Positions 16,396-26,961 of a stretch of 64,000 bases of DNA are shown here, piece by piece (within the stretch, counting starts at the first letter, position 1; each line of letters starts with the position of its first letter). The DNA is from Luminiphilus sp. (GTDB lineage Bacteria > Pseudomonadota > Gammaproteobacteria > Pseudomonadales > Halieaceae). The notes beneath the pieces were generated by a model, which was given only the letters and a program-made list of their open reading frames with translations, was not told the origin of the DNA and did no database searches. The stretch spans positions 1-64,000 of the forward strand of contig JAOHHD010000005.1 of NCBI GenBank assembly GCA_028117185.1, given 5' to 3'. A program made the translations under genes and the position numbers.

Positions 16396-17557
16396 CACCG
16401 GACTCTGCCTCGTCTCGTGTTGCAAACCAATGCCAAGCGATATCTCGCTGACTAGCATCTCCCAATGGGATCCGCTCTTTTAGTGCGGTCCAGATAAGCT
16501 CCCAGCTCAGCGGTGTCATCAACAAAAAGGGGAGAGGATCTCGCCAGGACCACACCACGTCGCGCGATAAAACGAAGTCTCTGAGGCAACGGACGAGCTC
16601 CGTGATGCGAAGCCGAAAAAGATATTTATAGGCTTCTGTCAACGTCGAGTAGCCCCACTGTGCGCGCTTGCCCGCCGCGCTGATGGTTCCCGCACCTTGC
16701 GGTAGCTCCAAGACCGCGCCGCCGATCCAAGCTTCATCCATAAAGTGAATGCCACTACTTAATCTTGGGTTGCATTCGATGCCCCAAGGAATACCCGCCC
16801 GGTCAAGAATAAAATCGAAGCTGATGAATCCGGTTGTGCCCGTATTGTCGAGGAATTGATCGATCCATCGCCGAACAGAAAACGGCGTGGCGGCCGATTG
16901 AAAGCCGACCGCCACGGTGCCGCTATACGTGGTGCCACGATAACTGGCGGTTGCCAGTGCGACGCCGTCTTTTACCCAGCTTAAGGTACACAAGTGACTA
17001 CCTTCTACCTTGCGTTGTAACAGCATGTCTTCAGATGCCAGGGGCAGTGCGCTACCGCGGCGAATAAAGGATACCTCGGTACCAGAGCAACCGCGCCGCG
17101 GTTTGAGTACACAGTCTGTCTGTCTAATGAGTGCGCGGGTATCGGGATCAGTGGTGACATAGACTGAGGGCGCTGTGACGCCGCGATTAATCGCATGAGC
17201 CACGAAGTCCAGTTTGTCATGCCACTGATCTAACCATTGTGCCGATGGGCCAACATAACGAACCCCCTTGGGCAGTAGCGCCGCTAAATTACCGACGTGG
17301 CAAATTTCCTCCGAAACAGGAATGACATCGGTGACCTGCTCGCTGTCGATAATGGCGAGCAACTGGGTTTGCCAAGCAAGTAGATCGTCGTTGGGTGCGG
17401 TGACGTGGTAACTTTCCGCGACGGCGCGGCTGACCGAGCAGATGTGGCGTTTGAGCGGATCCGCCACAATCACCCGAACTCCTTGGCGATGCAGTCCTCT
17501 GGCGAGCGTCAATGCCTTAGGAAAGCGTCCCAATGTCAGTAATGCTGTTCTGTTCAT
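16364..17557 (-). CDS. ATP-grasp domain protein
   Basis: A 397-residue ATP-grasp protein. The N-terminal pre-ATP-grasp domain (ALLTLGRFPKALTLARGLHR, then VIVADP) is followed by the nucleotide-binding part (CVLKPRRGCSGTEVSFIRRG near residue 150) and the Mg-binding strand GIECNPRLSSGIHFMD near residue 265. Such enzymes join a carboxylate, activated as acyl phosphate, to an amine or thiol. The last ~100 residues are a Trp/Arg-rich extension of unknown role. It converges on the P450 with overlapping ends. A TGT-N12-ACA sequence lies 48 bases upstream of its start. The substrate cannot be read from sequence. Confidence 0.85.
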   Translation of the reverse strand: MNRTALLTLGRFPKALTLARGLHRQGVRVIVADPLKRHICSVSRAVAESYHVTAPNDDLLAWQTQLLAIIDSEQVTDVIPVSEEICHVGNLAALLPKGVRYVGPSAQWLDQWHDKLDFVAHAINRGVTAPSVYVTTDPDTRALIRQTDCVLKPRRGCSGTEVSFIRRGSALPLASEDMLLQRKVEGSHLCTLSWVKDGVALATASYRGTTYSGTVAVGFQSAATPFSVRRWIDQFLDNTGTTGFISFDFILDRAGIPWGIECNPRLSSGIHFMDEAWIGGAVLELPQGAGTISAAGKRAQWGYSTLTEAYKYLFRLRITELVRCLRDFVLSRDVVWSWRDPLPFLLMTPLSWELIWTALKERIPLGDASQRDIAWHWFATRDEAESGVTPSDDQHGA

Positions 17558-17604
17558 TGTCCCGAGGTAATACCGCTAGTGTGCTAATAGTTTTACTGTA
17601 TTTG

Positions 17605-17622
17605 TGTTGAACAAGCTATACA
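17605..17622. promoter_or_regulatory. TGT-N12-ACA element upstream of the ATP-grasp gene
   Basis: TGTTGAACAAGCTATACA fits the minimal PpsR/CrtJ pattern but lacks the fuller TGTC/GACA symmetry of the crtI site. It lies about 50 bases upstream of the ATP-grasp start on the minus strand. Six fixed bases occur by chance about once per 4 kb, so this is weak evidence. Confidence 0.3.
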
Positions 17623-17817
17623 TAATAAGTCAGGAATCTACAGATCAGCGCGCTATGCCGTGCCGCAGAACACCTTGGGGCCGGGCTATGTTTTACGGGG
17701 ACACACTGAATAGGGCTGCATTGCTCTATTTGCTCACGTAAAACACCAGAAAACTGCTGTTTTCGCCTCGCTTGCTGCGTTATCTTGCGTCCTTCATTAT
17801 TTTGCCACCTGATATGA

Positions 17818-19914
<2,097 letters not shown>

Positions 19915-20034
19915 TTAATCTGGTTTCGCGAACAGGCAGCTCAGTATCATTGATGTTAATGCGACGGTTTTGCGCGGTGGGGCACCCGCCCGCATAGCGC
20001 TTCGCGAATGACGCAAAAAAGAGGAAAACAACAC

Positions 20035-21411
20035 ATGGCTCGATGGGAATGCATCGTTTGCGGATTGATCTACGATGAGAAAGAGGGGTGGCCGGACGAC
20101 GGCATTGCACCAGGAACAAAATGGGAAGACGTGCCTGATGACTGGACCTGCCCTGATTGTGGTGTGGGTAAAGCAGATTTTGAACTGATTCCCGGCTCCG
20201 AAGATAGCGCGCCAGAGACTGCTGATGCTACCGCTGATAGCGAGCGTGAAGCCCATAGTCGCCACGTGGTCGTGATTGGTTCGGGGCTTGCGGGTTACGG
20301 CTTAGTGCGCGAGTTGCGACGTAAAGATGACGCGGTCGCGATGACAGTCCTGACTTCTGATGGCGGTGAAGGCTACTCTAAGCCGATGATCTCCACCGGT
20401 TACACTAAGGATCTTTCGGCCGATAAGCTGGCGACGCAAAGTGCTCTAGAGCTCGCCGAGCAATTGTCTGTGACGGTTCGCACGCGAACACAGATCACCA
20501 AAATCGATACCGATGCCCAGACCGTTCAGCTCGGTAATGGTGAGTCAGTGTCTTATTCGGAGCTCGTGCTCGCACTGGGCGCTGAATTAATTCGCCCGCC
20601 AATAGGCGGCGATGCAGCGGATGAAGTGTTAGGTGTCAACGACCTCGATGACTATCGCCGTTTTCAGGATTTATTGGCGGCCCGAGGGGCGAAAAAGATT
20701 GCCATCATTGGCGCAGGTTTGATCGGTTGTGAATTTGCTAATGACCTCCTTAATGGCGGATTTTCAGTGGAAGCGGTGGATCCTATGGGCTGGTGTTTAC
20801 CCACTTTGTTACCGGAGCAATCGGGGCGAGCGGTGCAGGCAGCATTAGAGGAGAAGGGCGCTATATTTCATTTTGGGCCACTGGCAACCGAAGTGAATCG
20901 AGGCGGGGAAGGGTATGTCGTATCACTCAATAATGGAGCAACGATTGAGGCGGATGCGGTGCTCTGTGCGGTTGGTGTGCGGCCCCGCACGGCGCTGGCC
21001 AATGAGGCCGGTATTGAAACACAGCGCGGTATCGTGACAGATCGGTTTTTAAAAACGAGTGCGCCGCATGTTTATGCCATGGGTGATTGCGCTGAGGTGG
21101 CGGGACACGTGCTGGTCTACGTGGCTCCGTTAATGGCGGCGGCGCGAGCACTCGCAGCAACGCTAGCAGGAGAGCCTACGCAGGTCAGTTACCCCGCGAT
21201 GCCAGTTGCCATCAAGACGCCAGCGTGCCCGATTGTGGTGTCGCCGCCGGCACGCGATGCTGAGGGAGAATGGGACTTTGAGGGCGAGGCGCCCGATATA
21301 AAAGCGGTTTTCCGCTCAAGCCAGGGAGATCTATTGGGTTTTGCGTTGACCGGTCAAGCCGTCAAGCAACGGATGGCTCTCGCGAAGGAATTACCGGCGA
21401 TTCTGGACTGA
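20035..21411 (+). CDS. Rubredoxin-rubredoxin reductase fusion
   Basis: A 458-residue fusion. Residues 1-~55 are rubredoxin with iron ligands C6-x2-C9 and C39-x2-C42 (CIVCG, CPDCG). After an acidic linker (~60-75) comes an FAD/NAD(P)H reductase with [19 protein letters not shown], the second nucleotide fold [17 protein letters not shown], and [11 protein letters not shown] for FAD. Such a unit moves electrons from NAD(P)H through rubredoxin to an acceptor, for example an AlkB-type hydroxylase or an oxygen/peroxide-reducing enzyme. The ATG at 20035 is chosen because GAGGA lies about 9 bases upstream and it begins the rubredoxin fold; an in-frame ATG at 20008 is less likely. Its partner is not evident next door. 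Confidence 0.9.
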   Translation: MARWECIVCGLIYDEKEGWPDDGIAPGTKWEDVPDDWTCPDCGVGKADFELIPGSEDSAPETADATADSEREAHSRHVVVIGSGLAGYGLVRELRRKDDAVAMTVLTSDGGEGYSKPMISTGYTKDLSADKLATQSALELAEQLSVTVRTRTQITKIDTDAQTVQLGNGESVSYSELVLALGAELIRPPIGGDAADEVLGVNDLDDYRRFQDLLAARGAKKIAIIGAGLIGCEFANDLLNGGFSVEAVDPMGWCLPTLLPEQSGRAVQAALEEKGAIFHFGPLATEVNRGGEGYVVSLNNGATIEADAVLCAVGVRPRTALANEAGIETQRGIVTDRFLKTSAPHVYAMGDCAEVAGHVLVYVAPLMAAARALAATLAGEPTQVSYPAMPVAIKTPACPIVVSPPARDAEGEWDFEGEAPDIKAVFRSSQGDLLGFALTGQAVKQRMALAKELPAILD

Positions 21412-21569
21412 AGTGCGGTACGCGTTTGCTGCAATGGGACAGTCATGTGATGCCTTACGCGTGGTGAGGTTCGTTCTTGATATAGCTCTTCGCACAACGG
21501 TGCGCTCACGCCGTGGTATTTCATCTTGATGCCGGTTCTGCGCTGATGACGGCACAGTCACCCGCCGTG

Positions 21570-22490
21570 CTAACCCCGAAGCAGCGCCTCGAGTTGTTGC
21601 TGATCGGTGACGAATCGTCGGATGCCATCGCTCAACTTGTCGCAGGCCATGGGATCCTGGCTATTGGCAAATAGAAACGCATTGTGACTGAGTGGCTCTG
21701 GTTGCGGCAGGTGTGCGCTGGTCTCGTGTAATTGACGCGGCAGTATGCCGTCGTCAGCCGCAAGCTCGTTGAGGAGGGTAGGGCTGATCGTCAGTCGATC
21801 ACAGCCGGCTAAGGCCGTTACCTGGCCTGTATTACGGAAGCTAGCGCCCATTACGACGGTGTTGTATTGGTGGGTTTTAAAGTGCTTGTATATTCGCGTG
21901 ACCGACTGCACCCCGGGGTCCTGCAGGGGATCTTCAATGGTCAGGTCGGTATGGGTGGTGTACCAATCGGTAATGCGTCCCACAAACGGTGAGATAAGAA
22001 AAACCCCAGCATCTGCACAGGCGCGCGCCTGCTCAAAACTGAAGATGAGCGTGGCGTTACAGTGAATACCCCGTTGCTCGAGCACTTCAGCTGCTCGGAT
22101 GCCTTCCCAAGTGGCAGCGACTTTAATCAGTACCCGATCGGCCTTGATGCCGCCTTTGTCATAGAGTTCGATGAGTTTTTCAGCCTTGGCGATGGTGGCA
22201 TCTGTATCGAAGGAGAGTCGCGCGTCGACCTCGGTGCTGATGACGCCCGGTACCAGTCGACTAATGTCTGACCCCACCGTGACGGCAAATTGGTCTACGC
22301 GATCATCGATAGGCAGAGGAGATGTTTGAAAGGCCCTGACGTGTTCACTGAACTCTGCCAGTGCAGCGGCTTTTAACAGTAGCGAAGGATTAGTAGTGGC
22401 GTCGGTTGGTTTGAGTTTGGCGATCGCATCAAGATCCCCCGTGTCGGCAACGACGGTGGTCATGGTGCGCAGTTGTTCTAGTTTGGTCAT
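21570..22490 (-). CDS. tal: Transaldolase
   Basis: Transaldolase transfers a dihydroxyacetone unit between sugar phosphates in the non-oxidative pentose phosphate pathway. The 306-residue protein shows [13 protein letters not shown] near the start and the Schiff-base lysine in [11 protein letters not shown] (K123), with [13 protein letters not shown] and LTISPTLL further on, as in the TalB subfamily. The ATG at 22490 begins the family start [18 protein letters not shown]; the open frame extends 13 codons further. It is divergent from the MDR gene at 22728. Confidence 0.95.
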   Translation of the reverse strand: MTKLEQLRTMTTVVADTGDLDAIAKLKPTDATTNPSLLLKAAALAEFSEHVRAFQTSPLPIDDRVDQFAVTVGSDISRLVPGVISTEVDARLSFDTDATIAKAEKLIELYDKGGIKADRVLIKVAATWEGIRAAEVLEQRGIHCNATLIFSFEQARACADAGVFLISPFVGRITDWYTTHTDLTIEDPLQDPGVQSVTRIYKHFKTHQYNTVVMGASFRNTGQVTALAGCDRLTISPTLLNELAADDGILPRQLHETSAHLPQPEPLSHNAFLFANSQDPMACDKLSDGIRRFVTDQQQLEALLRG

Positions 22491-22727
22491 GACGGTTTTC
22501 TCAGTTAGATGGCGCCATAAATTGGGCACAATGCGACAGGGCCGTGCAGTCTGTCATGTCTTGGTCGACGTGTGTATTTGGTGGTAGCTTAGCAGAGACA
22601 CGGGGTCCGGCTGCTGAATCAGTGAGGTGTGCATCCGTTGCGGCGCTCACATTTGCGGCGATGCGGAACAGACAGACATCAAAGCTTGATACTCATTTTT
22701 GACTGAGAAGACGAAATAGGAGTGCTT

Positions 22728-23732
22728 ATGCACGCAATGCAGCTTTCAGCTCCGGGAGGGCTTGACCAGCTTTACCTGAGTGAGATGACGCCACGGGCGC
22801 CAGATCACGGCGAAATTCAGGTTGAAGTGAAGGCAACCTCGCTGAATTTTCACGATTATGCAGTGGTGACAGGAATGATCCCCGCAGCGGATGGCCGTAT
22901 TCCGATGTCCGATGGGGCGGGTGTCGTGACAGCAATTGGCGAGGGCGTCACTGATTACGCGGTGGGTGACCGCGTGCTGAGTTACTTCTTCCCCAAGTGG
23001 CCGTCGGGTCGTCCCACCTTGCCCCATTTGTTGGGTGTGCCGGGTGATCATACTGATGGTTTCGCGGCGCAGAGTGTCACCATGCCGGCTTCTGCCTTCA
23101 GTCGAATGCCCGCTAATCTGGACTTTTCTGCAGCGGCAACACTCACCTGCGCAGGGCTAACTGCATGGCGAGCACTGGTGGTTGAGACAGATCTCAAACC
23201 AGGTGATTGGGTGTTGGTAGAGGGCAGTGGGGGTGTGTCGGTTGCGGCGTTGCAATTTGCTCGCATGATGGGTTGCCGCGTCATTGCCACTTCATCGTCC
23301 GATGCCAAGCTTGAGCGACTGGGTACGCTGGGTGCTGAGCATCTCATTAATTACCGGGAGCAGGCTAACTGGGGTGAACAGGCGTTCGAACTCACGGGCG
23401 GTTGTGGGGTGGACTTGGTCGTCGAAGTAGGCGGACCGGGCAACTTGCCACAATCTGTTAATGCCTTGGCGATCGATGGCTGTATCAGTCTCATTGGTGT
23501 GCTCACCGGTTGGGCGGGTGAAATGCCCACTGGGGAGTTAATGCGAAAAAATGGCCGCTTGAGTGGGATCACCGTCGGCAGTCGGGCGGACCATAACAAT
23601 ATGCTTGCCGCCGTCGAGGCCCATGATCTACAGCCGGTCATTGATAAAACGTTTGCGTTACCTGAGTTGGTGGATGCCTTTCGCTATCAGGAGTCTCAGC
23701 AGCACTTTGGCAAGATTTGTGTGAGCCTATAG
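22728..23732 (+). CDS. Zinc-independent medium-chain NAD(P)-dependent oxidoreductase
   Basis: A 334-residue MDR-family protein. The N-terminal catalytic domain has SLNFHDYAVVTG and DGAGVVTAIGEGV but not the Cys-rich structural zinc loop of classical alcohol dehydrogenases. The nucleotide-binding domain is at ~145-290 (EGSGGVSVAALQFARMMGCR, YREQANWGE, GVDLVVEVGG). This places it nearest quinone-oxidoreductase-like or enoyl-reductase-like members; the substrate is unknown. AGGAG lies about 6 bases before the ATG at 22728, better than the GTG two codons earlier. It stands alone, in front of two small secreted-protein genes. Confidence 0.85.
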   Translation: MHAMQLSAPGGLDQLYLSEMTPRAPDHGEIQVEVKATSLNFHDYAVVTGMIPAADGRIPMSDGAGVVTAIGEGVTDYAVGDRVLSYFFPKWPSGRPTLPHLLGVPGDHTDGFAAQSVTMPASAFSRMPANLDFSAAATLTCAGLTAWRALVVETDLKPGDWVLVEGSGGVSVAALQFARMMGCRVIATSSSDAKLERLGTLGAEHLINYREQANWGEQAFELTGGCGVDLVVEVGGPGNLPQSVNALAIDGCISLIGVLTGWAGEMPTGELMRKNGRLSGITVGSRADHNNMLAAVEAHDLQPVIDKTFALPELVDAFRYQESQQHFGKICVSL

Positions 23733-23861
23733 CGGTGCTGACTGTTTGTGGCGACGCATGTTTTCCCCTAGGCTGAGCCGAACTGTACACGGATGGGTCA
23801 CAGAGGAGTTCGCAAGGCAGTGCCATGCGGACGCGACAACATGACTGACGGGAGAATAACG

Positions 23862-24461
23862 ATGAAAGGGATCATTAGCGGGGTGGTTTTGGCAGCGCTG
23901 GCGCTGACGGTACAGGCCGGTGAGCCGACTGGAGCACACGACGGCGCCGAGTGGCAGGTCTGGGCCTACTCCTCTGCTGCGCCTGCACCATTGGGCACGA
24001 ATGCCACCGTGTTGGGATTGGATGGCGCAGTATTGCGCGAGGGAACGAATGGCTGGACCTGTATGGTCGGTAACCCGCGGCCAGCTCCAGCAGGCGGTTG
24101 GAGCAGTGCTCACGAGGCGATGCCGGTCTGTACGGACGACGTAGGCATGAAATGGATGAGTGACTTCATGGCCGGTAAAGATCCGGATATCGAGCGTGAT
24201 GCGTTTATGTGGATGCTTCATGGTGACGTCGGGGAGGACAACACTACCGCCGGAGTGCTGGATTTGGCCGATGCCAAGGATCCCTCACAGTGGATCGAAT
24301 CAGGTCCTCACCTGATGTTGTTACCCAAGAACCCAACGTCGCTCGACGGCATGAGCGATGATTTCAATACGGGTGCGCCTTATGTCATGTTCCCGGGAAC
24401 GCCTGGCGCTCACGTTATGATCCCCACCGACGGGTATTACGAGTATCAGGACCCGCGCTAG
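23862..24461 (+). CDS. Exported protein of unknown function
   Basis: A 199-residue protein with a Sec signal peptide (MKGIISGVVLAALALTVQA, likely cut before GEP). The mature part is rich in Asp, Gly, Met and Trp and has repeated short blocks such as EWQVWAYSSAAPAP and FMWMLHGDVGEDN; I do not recognise a family. The ATG at 23862 follows GGGAGAA and starts the signal peptide; the open frame extends 23 codons upstream without one. It is followed 54 bases later by another small exported protein ending at a clear terminator, so the two probably form one unit. Confidence 0.72.
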   Translation: MKGIISGVVLAALALTVQAGEPTGAHDGAEWQVWAYSSAAPAPLGTNATVLGLDGAVLREGTNGWTCMVGNPRPAPAGGWSSAHEAMPVCTDDVGMKWMSDFMAGKDPDIERDAFMWMLHGDVGEDNTTAGVLDLADAKDPSQWIESGPHLMLLPKNPTSLDGMSDDFNTGAPYVMFPGTPGAHVMIPTDGYYEYQDPR

Positions 24462-24515
24462 GTAGAGGTTTGCGGTCAACGAGAGATGGTAAAGACTGAA
24501 TAACGGAGAGATGTT

Positions 24516-24923
24516 ATGACACTGATTAAAACCGCTGTTTTACTAATCGCACCCCTGTTGATGTCGGGTATTGCGGGTGCGGGTCACCACGAAAAGGGCA
24601 ATCACATGATGCTGGCCGCGCAACCCGGTCAAGTGATGATCGTGTATCACTGGCCTTGTGCAGACGCCGATACCGGGCTGGCGGCTCTCAAGTCGATGAT
24701 TGCTTACGAGCGCGATGCCTCGCCCTACCCCTACTCTGCGGCGCCCGCTCTTCATGAAGACGGAGCAGTGGTGTCCGTCGATGTGCATGGTTCTGTTGAG
24801 TCAATGAATAACGCAACGGCTTGGCAGGCTGCCGATGAAGAATGGCAGGCCCAGTTTGCTGTGATGGTAGCAGCCTGCGGTTCTGCAGATGATCTTTCTG
24901 CGCATGTATTGACGATGCAGTGA
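24516..24923 (+). CDS. Small exported protein of unknown function
   Basis: A 135-residue protein with a signal peptide (MTLIKTAVLLIAPLLMSGIAGA, cut before GHH). The mature protein starts GHHEKGNHMM, carries one Cys near the middle (WPCAD) and one near the end (AACGS) that could pair in the periplasm, and has the pattern SVDVHGSVESMNNATAWQAADEEWQ. I do not recognise the family. ACGGAGAGATG provides a good ribosome binding site. It ends 22 bases before a Rho-independent terminator. Confidence 0.7.
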   Translation: MTLIKTAVLLIAPLLMSGIAGAGHHEKGNHMMLAAQPGQVMIVYHWPCADADTGLAALKSMIAYERDASPYPYSAAPALHEDGAVVSVDVHGSVESMNNATAWQAADEEWQAQFAVMVAACGSADDLSAHVLTMQ

Positions 24924-24945
24924 GTCAATGAGGTGGGCTGAAGAT

Positions 24946-24969
24946 ATCCGGCTTAGGCCGGATTTTTTT
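24946..24969 (+). terminator. Rho-independent terminator
   Basis: ATCCGGC-TTAG-GCCGGAT is a 7-pair stem with a 4-base loop directly followed by seven T. It closes the unit with the two exported proteins at 23862-24923. Confidence 0.88.
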
Positions 24970-25049
24970 GGCGTTTTGGAGTTGGGCGGGGAGTCAGTGA
25001 CAGCGCTCTTTTGGGTCTCATCACCCCGTGCATAGACAGCTAAAATAGT

Positions 25050-25232
25050 TCAGAATCGATCCGATTTTTCGTCGCGCTCTGCCCGTACCTGGTTGCGGTG
25101 TTCCCAAAAGGCATAACCCCCGCCAACAAAGGCCAGCGCTATCAGTATCAACACCTGCGTCGCGCTGAAGCCGTACAGACCACATTCAGTTAGCCGTTCA
25201 AGAAAGGAGTAAGTACTGACCGGACAGTCCAT
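25050..25232 (-). CDS. Possible small membrane protein
   Basis: A 60-residue frame with one membrane helix (SATQVLILIALAFVGGGYAF), a short Cys-containing N-terminus and a charged tail EHRNQVRAERDEKSDR. This layout of helix then positive/charged tail is coding-like. It lies just downstream of the PhyH gene on the same strand, 66 bases apart. No ribosome binding site of note and no family recognised, so it remains tentative. Confidence 0.42.
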   Translation of the reverse strand: MDCPVSTYSFLERLTECGLYGFSATQVLILIALAFVGGGYAFWEHRNQVRAERDEKSDRF

Positions 25233-25298
25233 GCGAGGCTCAGTGTCAGGGTAAACTCTGATTCTAACCGATCAGTGGCGAACAACGACACTCGGCAT

Positions 25299-26198
25299 TC
25301 ACCCTGCCTCGTTGCCAATTTCCGCTTGCAGCGCCTCCAGCTCTGCTGACGTGCCCAGCATGCCACCTTCAATTTGATGGCCAAGGGCATATTGTGGGGG
25401 AACGATTTCAGGGTGTTCGCCCGGTTCGCCGGGGGGGGTGAAGTAACCCAGAGCATATTGCCCCATTGAGTAGCCAATCAGTTCTTGCAACGGTCGCTCC
25501 AGATCCTTGGCGATCTCGGGAGGGCAGGTGAGATACTGGTTCTCCTCTTGGCGCAGCCAGCCCAGCGTGTAGGTGATGTTGATGCCAATCCGATCGGCAT
25601 CACTGCGGTTCTCGCCGCCGCCGTGGAAGACCGACCCCGAATAAACGAGCACTGAGCCCGCCTTCATTTCCGCTTGTGTGATCTGGTCCGGGCTGATCTG
25701 CACGTCATCCGGCCACTGGGTGCTGCCCGGCACTACTTGCGTTGCGCCGTTCTCGGAAGTGAAGTCGGTGATCGCCCAAATCGTATTGAACTGCGGCTCC
25801 ACGTGGGCGAGGTGGGAACCCCAGGCCCAGCGGTCGCGGTGAATGAGCTGTGGCGTTTCACCGGGGCCAATACGAATAATTTGCGTCAGGTGTAATTGAA
25901 CGGTTTGGCAGTAGGGCTCGAGGAAAAGCTTGCAGGGAGCCAAAATATCCGGGTGCGCGATGAGTTCACGACACTTTTGCGAGCGGACTATCAAGCCACC
26001 TGTGCGGGTTGTTTTAAAGCCGGCAAAGTCGTCAAAACCGAGATTAGACCCCTCCATGTAAGGGTCGGTTTCTTCCCTGAGTGCGGCGATGAACTCCGGG
26101 CTGATGACGTTATCAAGGATAACGGCGCCATCTTCTTTAATCGCGTCGGCAATGGTCTGATGATCAGTATCGGCGTCAAAATGTTTAATGTCGGGCAT
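25299..26198 (-). CDS. Phytanoyl-CoA dioxygenase family protein
   Basis: A 299-residue member of the PhyH family of Fe(II)/2-oxoglutarate oxygenases. The iron triad is visible as H-x-D in LIHRDRWAW near residue 120 and a distal His in SVFHGGGENRS near residue 187; the Arg in DADRIGINITYTLGW probably binds 2-oxoglutarate. Family members hydroxylate varied substrates (fatty acyl-CoA, ectoine, small secondary metabolites), and sequence does not tell which. It follows a RidA-like gene by 15 bases and is probably co-transcribed. Confidence 0.88.
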   Translation of the reverse strand: MPDIKHFDADTDHQTIADAIKEDGAVILDNVISPEFIAALREETDPYMEGSNLGFDDFAGFKTTRTGGLIVRSQKCRELIAHPDILAPCKLFLEPYCQTVQLHLTQIIRIGPGETPQLIHRDRWAWGSHLAHVEPQFNTIWAITDFTSENGATQVVPGSTQWPDDVQISPDQITQAEMKAGSVLVYSGSVFHGGGENRSDADRIGINITYTLGWLRQEENQYLTCPPEIAKDLERPLQELIGYSMGQYALGYFTPPGEPGEHPEIVPPQYALGHQIEGGMLGTSAELEALQAEIGNEAG

Positions 26199-26213
26199 GC
26201 GCTTTATTCCCGT

Positions 26214-26606
26214 TTATGCGAGTACGGCAATACATTTGATTTCGATTTTTAACGCCGGATCCACTAGCGCTCCAACCTGCACTAGGGTCTGGCTGACCTC
26301 AGGTGCCTTGCCGTAAATCATATGTCTTTCGGTAAACAGTGCCTCTACTTGAGCCATACAGTCATTCACGTCGGTCACGAACCAGGTCTCATCAACGATG
26401 TTATCCATGTCAGCATCGAACGCTGCTAGGACGGCCGCCACGTTCTGATAGGCCAGCTTCATTTGTGATAATAGATCCTCAGGGGTTGAGCCGTTGTCAT
26501 CCATGCCGACCTGGCCTGCAAGATAGAGCGTATTGCCTACTCGCACTCCCTGACTGAATAAGTCCGCATAGGGTCCGCTACGGTGGAGTGTTTTTTCTAT
26601 GGCCAT
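26214..26606 (-). CDS. RidA/YjgF/UK114 family protein
   Basis: A 130-residue Rid-family protein (LYLAGQVGMDDNG, TPEDLLSQMKLAYQNVAAVL, and the C-terminal block DPALKIEIKCIAVLA). Canonical RidA deaminates reactive enamine/imine intermediates and needs an Arg in the EVARLP region; here the equivalent is QVGALVDP, without that Arg. It therefore belongs to another Rid subgroup and may lack imine deaminase activity. It is the first gene before PhyH, which suggests a shared pathway making or clearing a reactive intermediate. Confidence 0.87.
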   Translation of the reverse strand: MAIEKTLHRSGPYADLFSQGVRVGNTLYLAGQVGMDDNGSTPEDLLSQMKLAYQNVAAVLAAFDADMDNIVDETWFVTDVNDCMAQVEALFTERHMIYGKAPEVSQTLVQVGALVDPALKIEIKCIAVLA

Positions 26607-26961
26607 TGGATTTTTCTCCGGTGTTTTGTCTTCATATTAGGATAATCGGTCTTTGGCCTAATCCTATTTGCATCCGAGGTCGACGATTAAGGTTTCAGCC
26701 TAGCCTACCACTGATCAAGCGCTTTTATGATGAATTAGGCAACAAAAACAAACAAAAGTCTGATATAAAAGTGATTAATAGGTATGCGCTTTGGAGATTG
26801 TTGGCAGTGACGGGCAGTGACGGGCAGTGACGGGCAGTCGACGAGAGTGCGGCGAGAGGATTGATTGTGCGCAACTATTGCGAGGAAGATAGGGCGTAAC
26901 CGGTTGCCTGTGTTGAGCGAGTTGTTTGAGGATGTTGTTTGATGGCGTGGAGAAAGTGCGA
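26607..26961. other. Intergenic region before the sulfatase, with a short tandem repeat
   Basis: These 355 bases separate the divergent ridA-like and sulfatase genes and should hold both promoters. The only structure I see is the 10-bp tandem repeat at 26803-26838. The first half is AT-rich. No credible gene. Confidence 0.6.
26803..26838. repeat. Tandem repeat, 10-bp unit, 3.6 copies
   Basis: Three exact copies of GGCAGTGACG followed by GGCAGT. The unit length is close to one helical turn, so repeated protein sites would face the same side of DNA. It lies about 125 bases upstream of the sulfatase start. It could equally be a replication-slippage product. Confidence 0.9.

Noticed and set aside
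14971..16458. A 495-codon minus-strand frame antisense to the P450
   Set aside because: The P450 on the plus strand has all family motifs; the antisense product has no recognisable domain and overlaps it fully, so it is a composition shadow.
23793..23861. Longer start for the exported protein at 23862
   Set aside because: The upstream 23 codons lack a signal and the ATG at 23862 has both the binding site and the signal peptide.
26803..26838. CRISPR or attachment site
   Set aside because: Units of 10 bp without spacers; no integrase gene or flanking element nearby.
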